Shown: positions 11,701 to 24,300 of the stretch, piece after piece
Numbering within the stretch: the first letter of the stretch is position 1
Layout: each line of letters opens with the position of its first letter
Assembly: GCA_012845835.1 (NCBI GenBank)
Contig: JABAKD010000008.1
Location: 9,475,709-9,539,708 of the forward strand
Source of the DNA: Undaria pinnatifida
Lineage: Eukaryota; Sar; Phaeophyceae; Laminariales; Alariaceae
Length of the DNA: 64,000 nucleotides
Direction of reading: 5' to 3'
Position numbers and translations under genes: made by a program
The notes under the pieces: generated by a model
The model's database searches: none
The model's input: the letters and a program-made list of their open reading frames with translations, nothing else
Told to the model about the DNA's origin: nothing

Positions 11701-12794
11701 ACAGCTGTACCAGGCTGTACTCGCCATAATCGTTGTGTACGGACGACGGCACTCACCGGCCCATAGAGGTCGTTTCCTGCGGAGGCATCATACACGTTCC
11801 CCTTGAGGGCAATATACACGGGCCTTGCAACCCCCGCTCGGACAAGCCCTCCTCGCGTGACCGGGGCGGCAACACTACCGTCGAAGGCGTTCAGTTGCGC
11901 GACCGTGAAGTTCCGAAGTCCCTTGGCAGCAGCATTACTTGCATTCCCACCCAATGCTTCGCCGCTGCTGCCGCCGAGGATGTCGCCGCCGCCCGCGCCG
12001 CCACCACCTTCGCGAAATCGACCGCGTTTATGAACGACATCATTGTTACTATTGACACTCGAATACAGAGCATTTTCAGGTGCCGGCAATACTGCCTCGG
12101 ACCCAGCAGCAGTAGCAGCAGCAGAAACAGTGACACCATGGGACTGTGGCGGTTTGAACCCCTCCGGTCCGTGCCACCCTCTCTCCCACGGCGTCTGGCC
12201 ATCACTCTCTGGTGGTGGTGGTGGTGGTGTTGCTGCTGCTGGTCCCATGGTGGATTCGCCCGGTGACAGAGCCGAAGGGTCAACGTCACTCGTACGATCA
12301 ACAGCCGACGGCAACGCATCTCTTTCGCTCGTTCTCTGTTCCGCGCTCTTTCCGACCGAAGGCGCGGAAAACTGGTCACTTAGATCACCATCACCACCAC
12401 CACCACCACCACCACCACCACCACGATAATCACCGGCAGCAGAAGACGTCGTGGTATCAGCGGCAGCCGGTTTCGAGGTCGGGCCGACTGGACAGCCTTT
12501 TGACTGAAATGTGCCTGGGTGACGCTGGGCCAGATCGTGCGCGAGCATGACCGCCTGAGACGAGCCCGCTGAGTGCGACACGAGTAGAGCTTCCATCGCT
12601 CCGTCGAAGTCTCCGGTCTTCTCGAGCTTCCTTGCACGCGTCTCAAGCACGGCTGACGACTCTGGGAGATGCGATGGCCGCGAGCCAGAGGGAGGAGCTG
12701 CCTCGCGTGACCTTGCAAGGAACCAGGTGCCAGCGAGCATCAGCACGACAACGCAGAGCACCTCGGACCAATCCATGGGAGCGGCCCCAAACAT
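8736..12794 (-). CDS. Membrane-anchored tandem cytochrome b5-like (MAPR) heme-binding protein, two exons
   Basis: Exons on the minus strand: 12794-11757 and 9527-8736. The intron 11756-9528 has GTGAGT donor and TAG acceptor and lies between codons; it joins ...DLYGP to GGKYTEF..., restoring one domain. The predicted protein is 609 residues. Residues 11-27 form one hydrophobic helix, giving an N-terminal membrane anchor. Low-complexity Ser/Gly/Pro sequence follows. MAPR domain 1 spans about 293-414, and domain 2 about 422-604, with PPIYLGVKDKVFDVS and LAGRDASRVLAKMS visible. Domain 2 is interrupted at about 436-504 by a glycine/glutamate-rich insert. MAPR proteins (PGRMC/Dap1/MSBP type) bind heme and often support ER P450 enzymes; that role here is inference. 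The start is the ATG just ahead of the anchor; an earlier GTG/ATG-type extension is possible. Confidence 0.85.
9050..9255 (-). repeat. Polypurine/polypyrimidine low-complexity tract inside MAPR exon 2
   Basis: About 200 bp of nearly pure pyrimidine on the plus strand (C-rich with CCT/CTT repeats) stays open in the MAPR frame as Gly/Glu/Arg repeats. It is the source of the glycine-rich insert in domain 2 and a potential triplex- or quadruplex-forming tract. Confidence 0.85.
9528..11756 (-). other. Intron of the MAPR gene
   Basis: A 2229-bp intron with GTGAGT at the 5' end and AG at the 3' end (minus strand). It contains an (AAC)n/(AGC)n microsatellite at 11638-11695 and an ACC/AAC-rich stretch at 10240-10300. 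No further exon of the gene was recognised inside it. Confidence 0.8.
11638..11695. repeat. (AAC)n/(AGC)n microsatellite
   Basis: Nearly uninterrupted AAC triplets pass into AGC triplets, inside the MAPR intron close to the donor site. Single-nucleotide interruptions are few. Confidence 0.95.
12386..12424. repeat. (ACC)n triplet run coding poly-Gly
   Basis: About twelve consecutive CAC/ACC triplets on the plus strand. On the minus strand they are in frame as a run of ten glycines in the low-complexity region of the MAPR protein. Confidence 0.9.
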
Positions 12795-13441
12795 CACGAC
12801 CACTTTTCCCTCTCTGATAGCCACCTGTATGATTTGGCGACCCGCCCGCCACTTGCCACTCCGTTTAACCCTTTTGTCTTCGGGCACCTCTCTGCGCCGC
12901 CTCGTGCATGCGTTGCCGCTGCTGGTCCCGGCAGTTGGCTTAAAACATGCGAAGCAAACTGAGGGACAAAAGACGAAAGGAAGAAGGACAAAGTGGTGCT
13001 CAGTTGCGCCGCATTTTTGACGTCACGACTTGAACCCCCCCTCCCTGAAAATAACGCTTCCATACTTAATACCTGTCCGCCCACATCTCCACATGTATAG
13101 ACCTGGCCCTTGCACAATCAGCTGAAGGTTCACTGAACTTTTTCACACGGTGTTCACAGGGACACGCCAGAACAGAGAACGCACAGCCAGCATAGCAGAG
13201 CAGAGCAGAGCAGCCACAAAACCGAGGTTGTTGTCTTTCTAGATTACATCACGGCTACGCACCGTCACCACAGCCTGCCGCTCCTTGTTGGCTACTAATA
13301 TACGCGAGACGCACGAAAGAGAGCACATCAGGAGAGAGGTGTAGTTTTGTTTTGTTTCCAGCCTTCAACAACTACGGCAGCTGTGAACACTTGAGGGAGG
13401 AAGTTCAAACTTTCGCTTGGAAGGCAGGAGGAAAACTCGGA
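12795..13441. promoter_or_regulatory. Divergent intergenic promoter region
   Basis: The 647 bp between the divergent start codons of the MAPR gene (minus) and the EF-hand gene (plus) must hold both 5' UTRs and both promoters if the starts are right. A short GCAGA pentamer run is at about 13195-13215. No convincing TATA box was identified. A shared bidirectional promoter is inference. Confidence 0.45.
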
Positions 13442-15325
13442 ATGGGGTGCGGAGGGAGTAAGCGAGGGGGCTGCTGCGGAGAAAACAGGCCAGAGGAGCT
13501 GGCGAAGTGCGCGGCGTGCTCTCCCGATGTGCGCTGGTCGTGGCTCCGAGGACACACCCTCTTTACATTTAGCGAACTCCGAACAGTGCTCAAAGTCTTT
13601 CGAGAGGCGACCTCAACCGAGTTAACACAGCAGCATCTCGGGAAATTACCCCCCCCGCCATCCTCGACCCGAGGTGGCGGTGGTGGTGGTGATAGTGAGT
13701 GCGCCAGTGGTGGTGTTGTCGGGCCCGACGGGGATGCTAGCCGCAGGCCCTCCCTATGGGCCCCCCTGTCGGCATGCCACGTCAAGAGCGCCGCCTCGTC
13801 GCCCCCTGCGATGATGATGGACAAGGCGCAGTTCTTGTTGCTCTGTGATTCGGACGAAACCTTTCGGCTGTCGGTGGTGGTCGGCGCGTTTGGGTCCCGT
13901 CTGTTCGATGTTCTAGACAAGGATGGCGATGGCAGGCTCGGCTTTGAGGCATTCGCTCTGGGTCTAAGCAAGCTTCTCAAGGTGCGTCGAATGTACAGCA
14001 GCACAAGCAGCAGTAGGAGCAGTATACATAGGTTTTGTTTGGCTGTCGTACGGCTCCCGGCATGTGTGCTTTTAATCGATTCTCCTAGCCGCACCCTCGT
14101 TTTTGGATATTAACTACTTGAATTTAGTGTGGGATATTCTCTTACATGTTGACAACATGGGGAAAAAATCGGTTAAATTATGTGCTCGTAGGACAGCAGC
14201 GGTGCTTTCTTGTGGTTTCGCACTGGTACGGCACGCGAGGCGGCTCGTCCCCAAATATGTGTGATATTCATCGAGTGCAGCAGCAGCAGCTGCAGCTATA
14301 CAGCAGCCGCAGTATGTCAGTATGTTGCAGTGTGCACAAGTTTCGCGGCTTGTGTGTGTGAGCGGTGCGGTGTGTCCCTGGATGACGCAATTACATTTGA
14401 TATGCGATTTTATGTTACAGCAGTACACGCGTTATCTCTCGTGCGGTTTAATTATGTCATGATTGTGCGAGAAATCTCCACCTTTCTTTATGCCGGGAGA
14501 TGATGTGATGGGAACCACTCACTACTCGGAAAGTACGCCGCCTGCCTGCCTGGCTGGAACGCGTGCGTGTGTATGCCCTGCTCTGTTCTGGCAGTATTGA
14601 TATCATCGCAAGAGCTTGTCTTAGACTACAAATAACAGTAGTACATGGATGGATTACGCGGACTACGATACGAGTACGTCCGATAGTTGAGCGTGGAGTC
14701 GCGGACAACAGAACAGTTTCGATATTTCCAGTTTAGTGCCGAAAATGCTGCCTTCGAGAAGGGAATGCGTGTTCGGAATGCTCGAATGTTCGGATGGGTC
14801 GGCCGGTTGCCTCTCCCTTGCCCCCTCTGGTGCGCGTATGAGAACGATTCGTATCTCCAAGTATTTCCATTTTTGTATCTATTTCCTAGACCTCTAGGTT
14901 AGCTGTTTTTTAGTCGGCATTCCACGTTCGTAAGAATCGTACTTGCAGCGATTTATCGCAAACTAACCCAGAGACTGCTACGAGACCACACGTACGTATA
15001 GACTATACAAGTCACCGGTCGCCCCGGTGGCGTATCAGGTTATCCTCGAGCCTGTCTTATAGGTCAGTTTCGTGAGTTCGAGCCCTCCCGAGTCCATACT
15101 CACTCGTATAAATTCGTGGGGACTTTTCCTTGTGCACAATTTGACTCGCGGAAAGCGCGAGAGCGTTAATTAGCAACAACACTCAATGAAATATCGACGA
15201 GCAGTGGGATTGCTGAACCCTACGAGTATGCGCGATAAAAATTGAAGGCAAGAACCGGGGGGGAGAAGGGACGACACCTGTGACCACAGGTTGTCCAGAA
15301 GCTGGAAAGTAGGAGTCTGGACAAA

Positions 15326-15383
<58 letters not shown>

Positions 15384-18300
15384 ATTACAAGTACCAACAA
15401 CGCAGCTTGCAAAGATGAGTAGACTATTGGCCCGAAATGCAACAATACCACGTATGTGTACGTTATACATACATTGTACACTAGCTCCTATATATATATA
15501 TACTCCTATATATTTTCCAGCTGATATTTTCGCACACTTGTGCTTTTCAGCTTCTGAACAAGCCGTGGTCACAGGTGTCGTCCCTTCCCCCCGGTTCTTG
15601 CCTTCAATTTGTATCGCGCATACGTAGAGTTCAGCAATCCCACTGCTTGTCATTTTTTTCATCCAGTGTTGCTAAGTCACGCTCTCGCTCTTTCCGCCAA
15701 GTCAATTTGTGCACGACGAGAAAAAGTCCCTTCGAATTTATACGAATATGCACTCGGGGGGTACTTGAACTAACGAAACTGACCTATACCAGGCTCGAGG
15801 ATAACCTCATACGCTACCGGGGGCGACCGGTTATATATACCAGGTATTATAACATAACGTGAAACAACAATAGCAACAAGTACTCGTATGATACTGCAGG
15901 TCCATGGTAACACACGTATTATACGTGAGTGATGAGTATCATGCCAGCTATCTGATAAACTCTCTCACTGCTGTGTTCTAAGTGTATATTGCCACCTTTG
16001 GTTTGTTTGTGTTTTTCCCTGGGTATTCCTCAGCTCCAGAGTGACTGGGGCCTGTCCTGTGACCACGGACTTGATTGTGGGAGTTAATGTGAAAACAACA
16101 ATGTTCTTTTCTTGTTTTCTTTTTTTTTCATCCCATTTATTATCCTCTCACTACTGTCGCCCTCCCTCCCAGTAGTAACTCAGATCCGGGGTCGCATAGC
16201 GGGCCCTCCTCCCCTGTCCCCACCACGGCATGTGCCTTCATTTTTATCGCGAGAAGATCTCAGCATTTTCTTCCCTCGTTGACTCGCGTCGAATTGTGCG
16301 TACCCACGCTGCTAGGCTCTCTCAGCAGTTGATCCTTTTTTTGCATTTTTGCAAATAAAATAAAATCTCACCACGGTGGGAATCGAGCTCAAGGACCAAC
16401 GCTAGTAGTATTCGAGGGTAACCACTAGCCCACCGGGGCGACCGGCAGTTTTATGATACCTTGGTTAACTAACGGTCTTGTTAGTCTTCGCCCAAAAACT
16501 CGAATCCCGTCGGCAAAAGGAGGTGCTTCTGCTTTCTCCGTCTATGATTCACACGATATCACCATAGCCGGTCGCCCCGGTGGTGCCTGGTGGTTAGCCT
16601 CGAGCACTCGTACTAAGGTTGGAGTCAGGGGTTGGAGTCAGGAGTTCAACCCTCGGTATTTTAAATTTACATTTTCCAGAGATCAACTGCCGAAAGCACT
16701 GTAGAGTACGGGTAATCACAGTATGACGCGAATCTACAAGGGATGAACTATTCTCGCGATAACAATGATGGCGCAAATCGTAGCGGGGAGGGGGGAGAAG
16801 AGCCCGCTTACAAGGGACCCCGGATCTGAGTTGCATCGAGGGAGGGCGAAGAAGAAACGAAAATTGCGATGATAATCGATGGGATGAAAGAAAAAAAAAC
16901 GTGATGCTACGGCACTTCGCACAATTAATGTGATTTTATAATTTTCACGGAAACGCAGCCTACCAGGTGTGGCGTGGCCTTCTGGCCAATGGCCAACCCC
17001 TGTCGCCACCTTGTCCAACCAGCCACCACATACGTTGTCAGCTGCTCAACCGGCTCAACTGCTACACTGCTGCTGGTGCAGAGATCTTACCAATAGCCTA
17101 TACCAGGTATATTCTGCAACAAATATATTCTGCGACAATGTCGACAAAAATAGTTACGCATACTTTATGCCCCCGATTCCTCGGCGATATCAAAGTCAGC
17201 TGTCCAAAAAAATGAAAAATGTGACCACGGACGGATATGATTGTATACGAGTTAATGTGAGAACAACATATGCGATTCCCCTCGACTCGTACTGCTGTGT
17301 TGTTCTGGTCTGTAGTGTCCACTCCTCTGCACTTTGTAGCGTAATTTGTAATTTGCTAGGGCATGGCACGGAAACCTCGGAAACCAAACCATGATACTTG
17401 TATTATCGCGTATACATGGACGGTTGAATGATATGGCACACAATACAATACCGGCATGTTTACTTTTTCACCCGTGTTACGTATGATAATTCACGCATGA
17501 TATTCACGCATACGAGTAAAATACCTGTATCATACGCTGATTTGATCTGTCACGCTGGCGCAAACCGGATGGCATAATTAGGTTGGCCGATGGCCACATG
17601 ACGCGCTGGCACGATTAGCCCAAGTTGCACTTGCTCTGCACTTGAGCTTGACTTGATCTTGACCGGCAGTTGACATCCTAATGGTCACCTATCACCCAAC
17701 ATTGCCAACCTGCCTGTTGGATGTTCGGTGTTTCGGTGTTGTGGTTGGCGTCCCTGCGTTCCTAATCTGTCGGCGTATCTTTTTGATCCGATGAATTATT
17801 GCTCCATGGGAAAGTGGGGCAGCCGCGTGTCTAACGATTTCCTCGTTCGTACGAGGGTAGGGTTGGGCATAGTTGGGGAGGGTTCAGGGTTTGTATGGTT
17901 ACTTGCAGGGTTGTTGGTGTTGGGGTTGGGTCTACCCCCGTGCACCTTGATCCCACTACGTCGTAGGGAGTTCTTCCTCGCCCGCGAGATCGAAGACGGG
18001 GCACCAGATATACAATATTAGTGGACAGCCTGACCCCTTAAAGATGCGTCCGCAAACGTAGGGCCGTCACCCATTGGGCTATTGACGTCTTTGGATGCGT
18101 CCACGGCAGCTAATGATAGTAATGACCCACCGCATCGTGTCGGCGAATGCTGAACCGAGCTGGCGATTAATGGGCCATGTTGGCGACGTACCACGTATTG
18201 CGTACTGTTTAAGTGTATTGTTTGAGTGTGTTTCAAATTTTATAATAGCATAGCATACACACGAGCGGTACACTTCTGATGTACCTGGTATCGGTTATAC

Positions 18301-21300
18301 ATACGAATCTGATGCCGATTTTGATGCGTATAAAAGGCCTCGTTGTTGTGATCGTCCGTCGCGCTATCTTTTCGTCGACGATTCTGAACCTGGAATGCGC
18401 TTTCCCGGAAAAAGCGTTTGGTGTAGTTGATGTATACGATATGCGTATGAGTATTCATACGTACGTATTGTCTTTTTTTTTTAAATCTTTGATTGTTTCT
18501 ATGTACCATGGTGTTGTTTTGCCAACGTCAGCCTGTGCGTGGAGATTTTATTTTATTTAATTTGTGTGATTCGTCTCACACAACCATCCGTCCTTCGTCC
18601 CGTCATCCTTTCTCGGGTACCATAGATTCAGTTTTTTTTATAATATTATCATTTCACTACTCTTCTTTCGCTATAAAAGTTGATATCTTCCCGTCGTGCT
18701 TTTGGTGTGTTTGGGATAAGTAAATACAATCCTGCAGGCCACGCGTCCAAAATCGAGGGAGGAAGTGGGGATGTGCGGCAACAAGGCAAAAAAATCCAAA
18801 AAACGGAAACATGGAGAAAAAAAACAGCGTACCAGAGGTACGAGTAGTAACGGCAAAAAAATAAGCAACGGCGGCGATGGCAGAGTTCACCGCAGTGCCG
18901 ACGACAAGCAACAGCGTAGCTAGCGGTAGCTAGCGGCAGCATCCGCTTGAGCAACACATGCTGCGGTAGAAGTGTTTTATGGGACTCCTCGCGGAACGCC
19001 TTCACTACTGGAAACCCTCTTTTGGTACAAATTTACTTGAAGTTAGTGTAGGGAGGGAAGCGCTGACGGGGTCAAGAAGCTCTGTACCCCACCCCAAACA
19101 CTCGAACGCCTTCACTACTGGAAACCCTTTTTTGGTACTTATTTACTTGAAGTTAGTACAGGGAGGGCTGTGGGGGCTCAAAAGGGGTTAAGAAGCTCTG
19201 TACCCCACCCAAATCACCGATTTTAAGAAAAACGAACGCGCAAACGCGATGATCAATCTCCCGTCCTTGGTATAAACACGACAAAAAATAACATGACGAC
19301 AAAAAGGGCAACGTTTTTCGACATTTTCTAGCGATATTGGGTTAAGGCGTCCCCAAATATCGTAAAGAAAATGTCAAAAAGTGGTACCTCTATCGTAGCA
19401 GGCGTCCAGCAACAAAAACCACAGCCAGCACCCACACCGGCAGCACCAACACCGGCGGCACCAACACCGGCAGCACCAACAGCCTCTGTTTTTGCTTTTT
19501 TTAATTTTGGGACCAGCTTGCTTTCTTGTCGTCGTGTGCTGCTGATGCTGCTGCTGCGCTCAGCGTACATCGCCACCGCGCAGGCGCGCTCCGCTCCGAG
19601 CACGCCTGGCGCCCCGACACTTAAGACCGCGGCGGCCTCACACCGCGCCGCTACTGCTGCTGCTGCTGCTGCTATCACGGTGTGCTGGAATTGAAATGAT
19701 ACACGAGCTGTCCTGTTGTCACGGTCTATAATACCAGCATAGTGCATGAACACGAGTACGAGTAGTAGCCAACGCATTCTCCATGAGACAGGCGGGCGTT
19801 AGCGCACCATCGTAGCAACGGCCCGCTGGCACACCCCAACACCGCTGAGCCGCGTCATACTCTAGCCACGCCTCGAGTCTCGAATCTGTGTGCACTCAGC
19901 GGTTGTTGTGCTGTGTCGATACAGCACTGCACTGAGCAAGCAGCAGGCAGCTGGGTGGCTCGTGCCAGGCAAGGAATATGCCCCGAGGAATATACTCCGA
20001 TCAGTATTTGGAACTGCGTCGGGCACATGATCGGTGTGTTACATGCCAATGAAACGAAGAGCGAAAAAAGTACCGCAATTTTTATCGAAACCTACCTTCG
20101 CCAAAGTACTAGTTTTGCCTTTTTTTTTAGAAAAGCACTGCAGGTCCTACCTCCGGGGAGATTTTTCTCCTTTGTATGTACAAAGAACGTTTTTCGCGAA
20201 CACTCGAATGAAGTTGTTTTCTCTCGTTTTGCCCTCGTGTACACTGCGGCTGGCGTTGCATGGCCAAGTCACCTTGCTGAATTTCAATGTGTATCTCTGT
20301 CTCGTAGTTTGCGACCACAGAACTCGTCTCTATTGATAGGAGGCATCGGCACGGACACTGGTTGTGCTGGATGTAAGTGGGTGGAACAGTAGTTTAATGT
20401 GAAGAATTCACGCACTGGGCGTCCGAAACTCGAACTCAGCGACTTGGCGACACGCTGTTTAATGTGTAGAATTCACGCGCTGGTCGTCCGAAACTCGAAC
20501 TCGGCCACTTGGCGACACACTGTTTCCCTTACCTGCCCTTCTCTGGGCGACCAATTATTAATAGTAGAAGTCAAGGCTACTAGACTAATAATAGACTACA
20601 TATTTAGACTCTTGATAGTTTCCGTGAAAATACCCGCAGTGCTTACTTCGTTCTGGGAGCGGAGACTTTTGCCCACAAGGCCTTATCAGAGGCGCGCGAC
20701 GGCAAACGGTCCAGAGGCGATCGGTCCCACCTAGTTCCACCGCCTTTTCCCGCCGCCCTCCTACTGCCACATCAACCAACGAAACACCACCGTTTAAGCT
20801 GTACATGCGCCATTTTTTTTTTTTTTTTTCTAGTGATTATCCATTTTGCCATTCTGCTTTTGTTTCTTGTCTCCTTTGCATTGTTCTGTGTCCTATTTGA
20901 CTAAATATTTCGACAGAATCTTGGATCTCTCAGCTGGAGTGTATTATTATTTTCATAATATACCAGGGTATATATTTTACCCTCTGGTATAAATGATACC
21001 GTAACGATACGCATATGGTTTCTTACCGAGGGACGTCGTTGATATATATATATGAGTATTGGAGGTAAAACGGTTCAGTGCGAGACGAATCACACCACTC
21101 ACTGCACTTCGACGCGAACGGGCGCATACCGAGTACCGAGTACTCCGTTCGGGGCTCACCTACTCCTTTCCTATAGACTTATGGCATGTGAACAACAGAA
21201 TGTGTGTTGGCAACTGTTGTTGTTGATAGGATATGATACCGAGTACGCAGAGCATCATATCTCGTATTGTTGATGACAGGAGTCCACAGCAGCAGAACAG

Positions 21301-24300
21301 ACATTTCCAATTGGACATTTCGCCGTGTAGAGAAATGAATCAGCGATTATTTCTCGTAAGCAAACCACAACCGTTTAGTGCCGATTTCTAGTTTTTTTCT
21401 CGTTTTTGCATCTCCCCGTAGGAATGGTTGAAAAAAGACTTGACAGAAAATACTGGTTATGATATAATACGGCTCGTCGTTCCTTTTTGGCACCTTGTCC
21501 CGCCCCGCCCCGCCCCCTGCCGTGGCCCCTTGAGATGGCCAATGGGCATCGCTTGAAACACTATCTAAGCTCGTTCCTGGTGCTGTTCTCGTTGGCCAGG
21601 AGTGAGCGTCACAGCACCGGAAGGAGTACTCTGTGTTGATTATCGGCGTACCGGCAGGGTATCGTTAACTGGTTATCACGTGAAACACAGCAATTACAGA
21701 AACGTAGCTGACGATTAGACCTGGAATGCGTTACATATTTCCTGGCAAATAACTTGTACCCGGTAACACCAGGTTCGTAGCTTTTGCAAGTGTGCACGTG
21801 AAGCTGTACAGAGTAGACTATACCGAGCGGTGAGCAGGTATGTGGTACGAGTAGTCGTTCCTAGAGTCTTCAACGTGACGCTTTTGGTTTCGTGTCGCTG
21901 TCGCCTTTTCGTTCTTACAGCTTCGGTTTGACGTATGTACCTCTCCATCCCCGAACACCCACATACAACGAATAGCTGTCGGTGTGTACGAGAGAGTTCC
22001 TACTCTTGCGCACGGCCGCTGACGCTGACGTCCACGCGTAGCGTCACGCGCATTGAACCTGGTACAACTGCAGCTTGCGCCGATAAGGGTCGCCGACCTG
22101 TATTCTTCTTGAGGGCATACACGCCTCTTTACACGCGCGATCGGAGTATCACACACAGCTTGCAAATATGAGTTTGTGACGAAAATCCTCGATATCACCG
22201 TTGTTCGAGTTTATGTATGTGTGTTTTTGTCGAGTACATCACGCTACGTACTACCTGTATCTACGCGTCACGCGAATCGTCGTGGAATTGCCATGCCTGC
22301 GTCACGGCTAAAGTCACGCGTGCCGTGTCAGTCGTACTCGCTTCAGCAGCTGTGTGGCATTGCTCATGAAACAGTGTGGAACAAATGCGGCAGTTATCCG
22401 GCAAACAATAATAAGTAGAAGCAGAAGAATCACCACTCTCCACTCGGCGGTCCTGCGGTAGCTACCGCCGCTACTCGTGATGCGGTGGTAGTGTTTCATA
22501 TGGCTGTGAAATACCAGCCACCCACGCGTATCGTATCGATGCACCATGCATCATGAATATCATATTGCATCGCAGCAACCAGCACCCTCGCGTTTCGTGG
22601 TCGACGCCTCTTTCCTCTTTCCATTCCGGCCAGCCCCACGTCGATGTTGATGGTATGTATGCACAGAGTTTGGTAACTTTTATGGTGCCCGTATAGCAGA
22701 ATTGTGTACGCGTAGTTGGGAGCTTCGCTTGCTTTCTTGCTTGCGTTGGTCGCTCGTTGCTCGTCCGAGGACGGAGACGGGTGCTCCTTTACGTGCTAGC
22801 CCTTTGTAAGACCCAGCAATTCGTCACCAAAATGTGTTGATTTTTTCTTGTCTCATGTTTTGTATGTATAATACAAGGGGGCGTTGTCGGCTGCCTAGGG
22901 AGGGCCGCCACCGGAGCTAAGGCCCGCAGGCAACGACAAATGAACTACTTCCAAGTACTTCGTATTAATTAACATTATTAACCGTCTTTGACCGTTTCCC
23001 TCCCGTAAGTCTGCCCGGTCAGGCCAAGTTCCTTAGATTGTTAGATGGGCCCGAGTGGAGTCTTGCCAAGCACGACGAACCTACGGCACACCAGCCATGC
23101 AGGTCTTCCCTTGGGGTTGGGGTTGGAAGAAGGCCGCCGGGTCGAGGTGGTGGCCGCCGGTAGCCGAAACCGAGAATAGTCTTATCTCACCGTCGGGAAA
23201 AAAAAAAAGGCCATTTTGCCTTCTCGTGACAACACCCTACAAAACCTCGTTGAAACGGCTTCATTTTGTTTCTGGCGCAAAAAATTCCATACAATCTCGT
23301 GAGAAAAGAACTACCTTATTGAAACAGCCATCATTTTGTTCAGGCGCAACATGTAGCATGCATGGTGCCTGCAGGGGCAGGTTTACCGCGCCTCGTCTGC
23401 GACGAGTGTGAGCGCGCAGCGAGACAGGTGGGATCATTCTGCTTCTCACTGTGCTGTACGAATCCTGGCGCTGTGGTTCGGGCACCTGAAGTATAGTTCT
23501 CCAACCAAGCATGAGCGGGGTGCTGTACAAATACATACAGCTTGCAAAGATGAGTTCCGACGAAATATTCGATCTCACAGCTGTTGCGTACGTTTAGTAC
23601 TTCATTATAAATAATGATGGCAACATCCATGGCAAAAATATTAGATATGTCAAGAACGAGCCGCCGGTGTATCATATCATGCAGCTTGCAAAGATGAGTA
23701 TCGACCCTTACATTTATCGAACCCACAGCTGACGTATTTAAAATAATTCTATATACTAGATGGTCGTCTTTTCTTCACTCTCAAGCCTCAAAAGGGCTGA
23801 TATAATACGATGGTGTAAATAAAACGTGACATCAGCCGCCGATTCGAAAGCCAGAGTCCACTAAACTGGGGGGTTTTCGTTTTGCAGCAGCTCGCACGCA
23901 ATAACTCGCCGCCAGATATCATCCCGATATTAAAAAAAACGAGATGTGCCAGTACCAGGTACCAGGTACATGTTTATCGTATGTACGAGGTGGCAGCAAC
24001 AGCAGTCTCCCCCTAGGATGTGATATTTCTCAGAGTCAAGATAATATTTTTCGGGAAGGGTGTATCTGATAATTTCGATTAGAAAAAAACGCATTTTGTG
24101 CGCTCAAACCACTTTCCTTCCTTGGTATCGTAGGGGTACACGGCTGCTGTGTTCCTGCTGTTTTCATCTGGCGAACAGCAATCGAACTACAGCAACAAAG
24201 GCGGCGCTATCTACGCCACCCAAGAATATTCCAACACGTGACGTACTCGTTCCAATACCCCAGTCGTTCTACGGTTGCCCCCCCAACTTTTCTTTAACCC

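Noticed and set aside
12043-12550. Plus-strand ORFs rich in His/Val over MAPR exon 1
   Set aside because: Shadows of the minus-strand low-complexity coding region and its ACC repeat.
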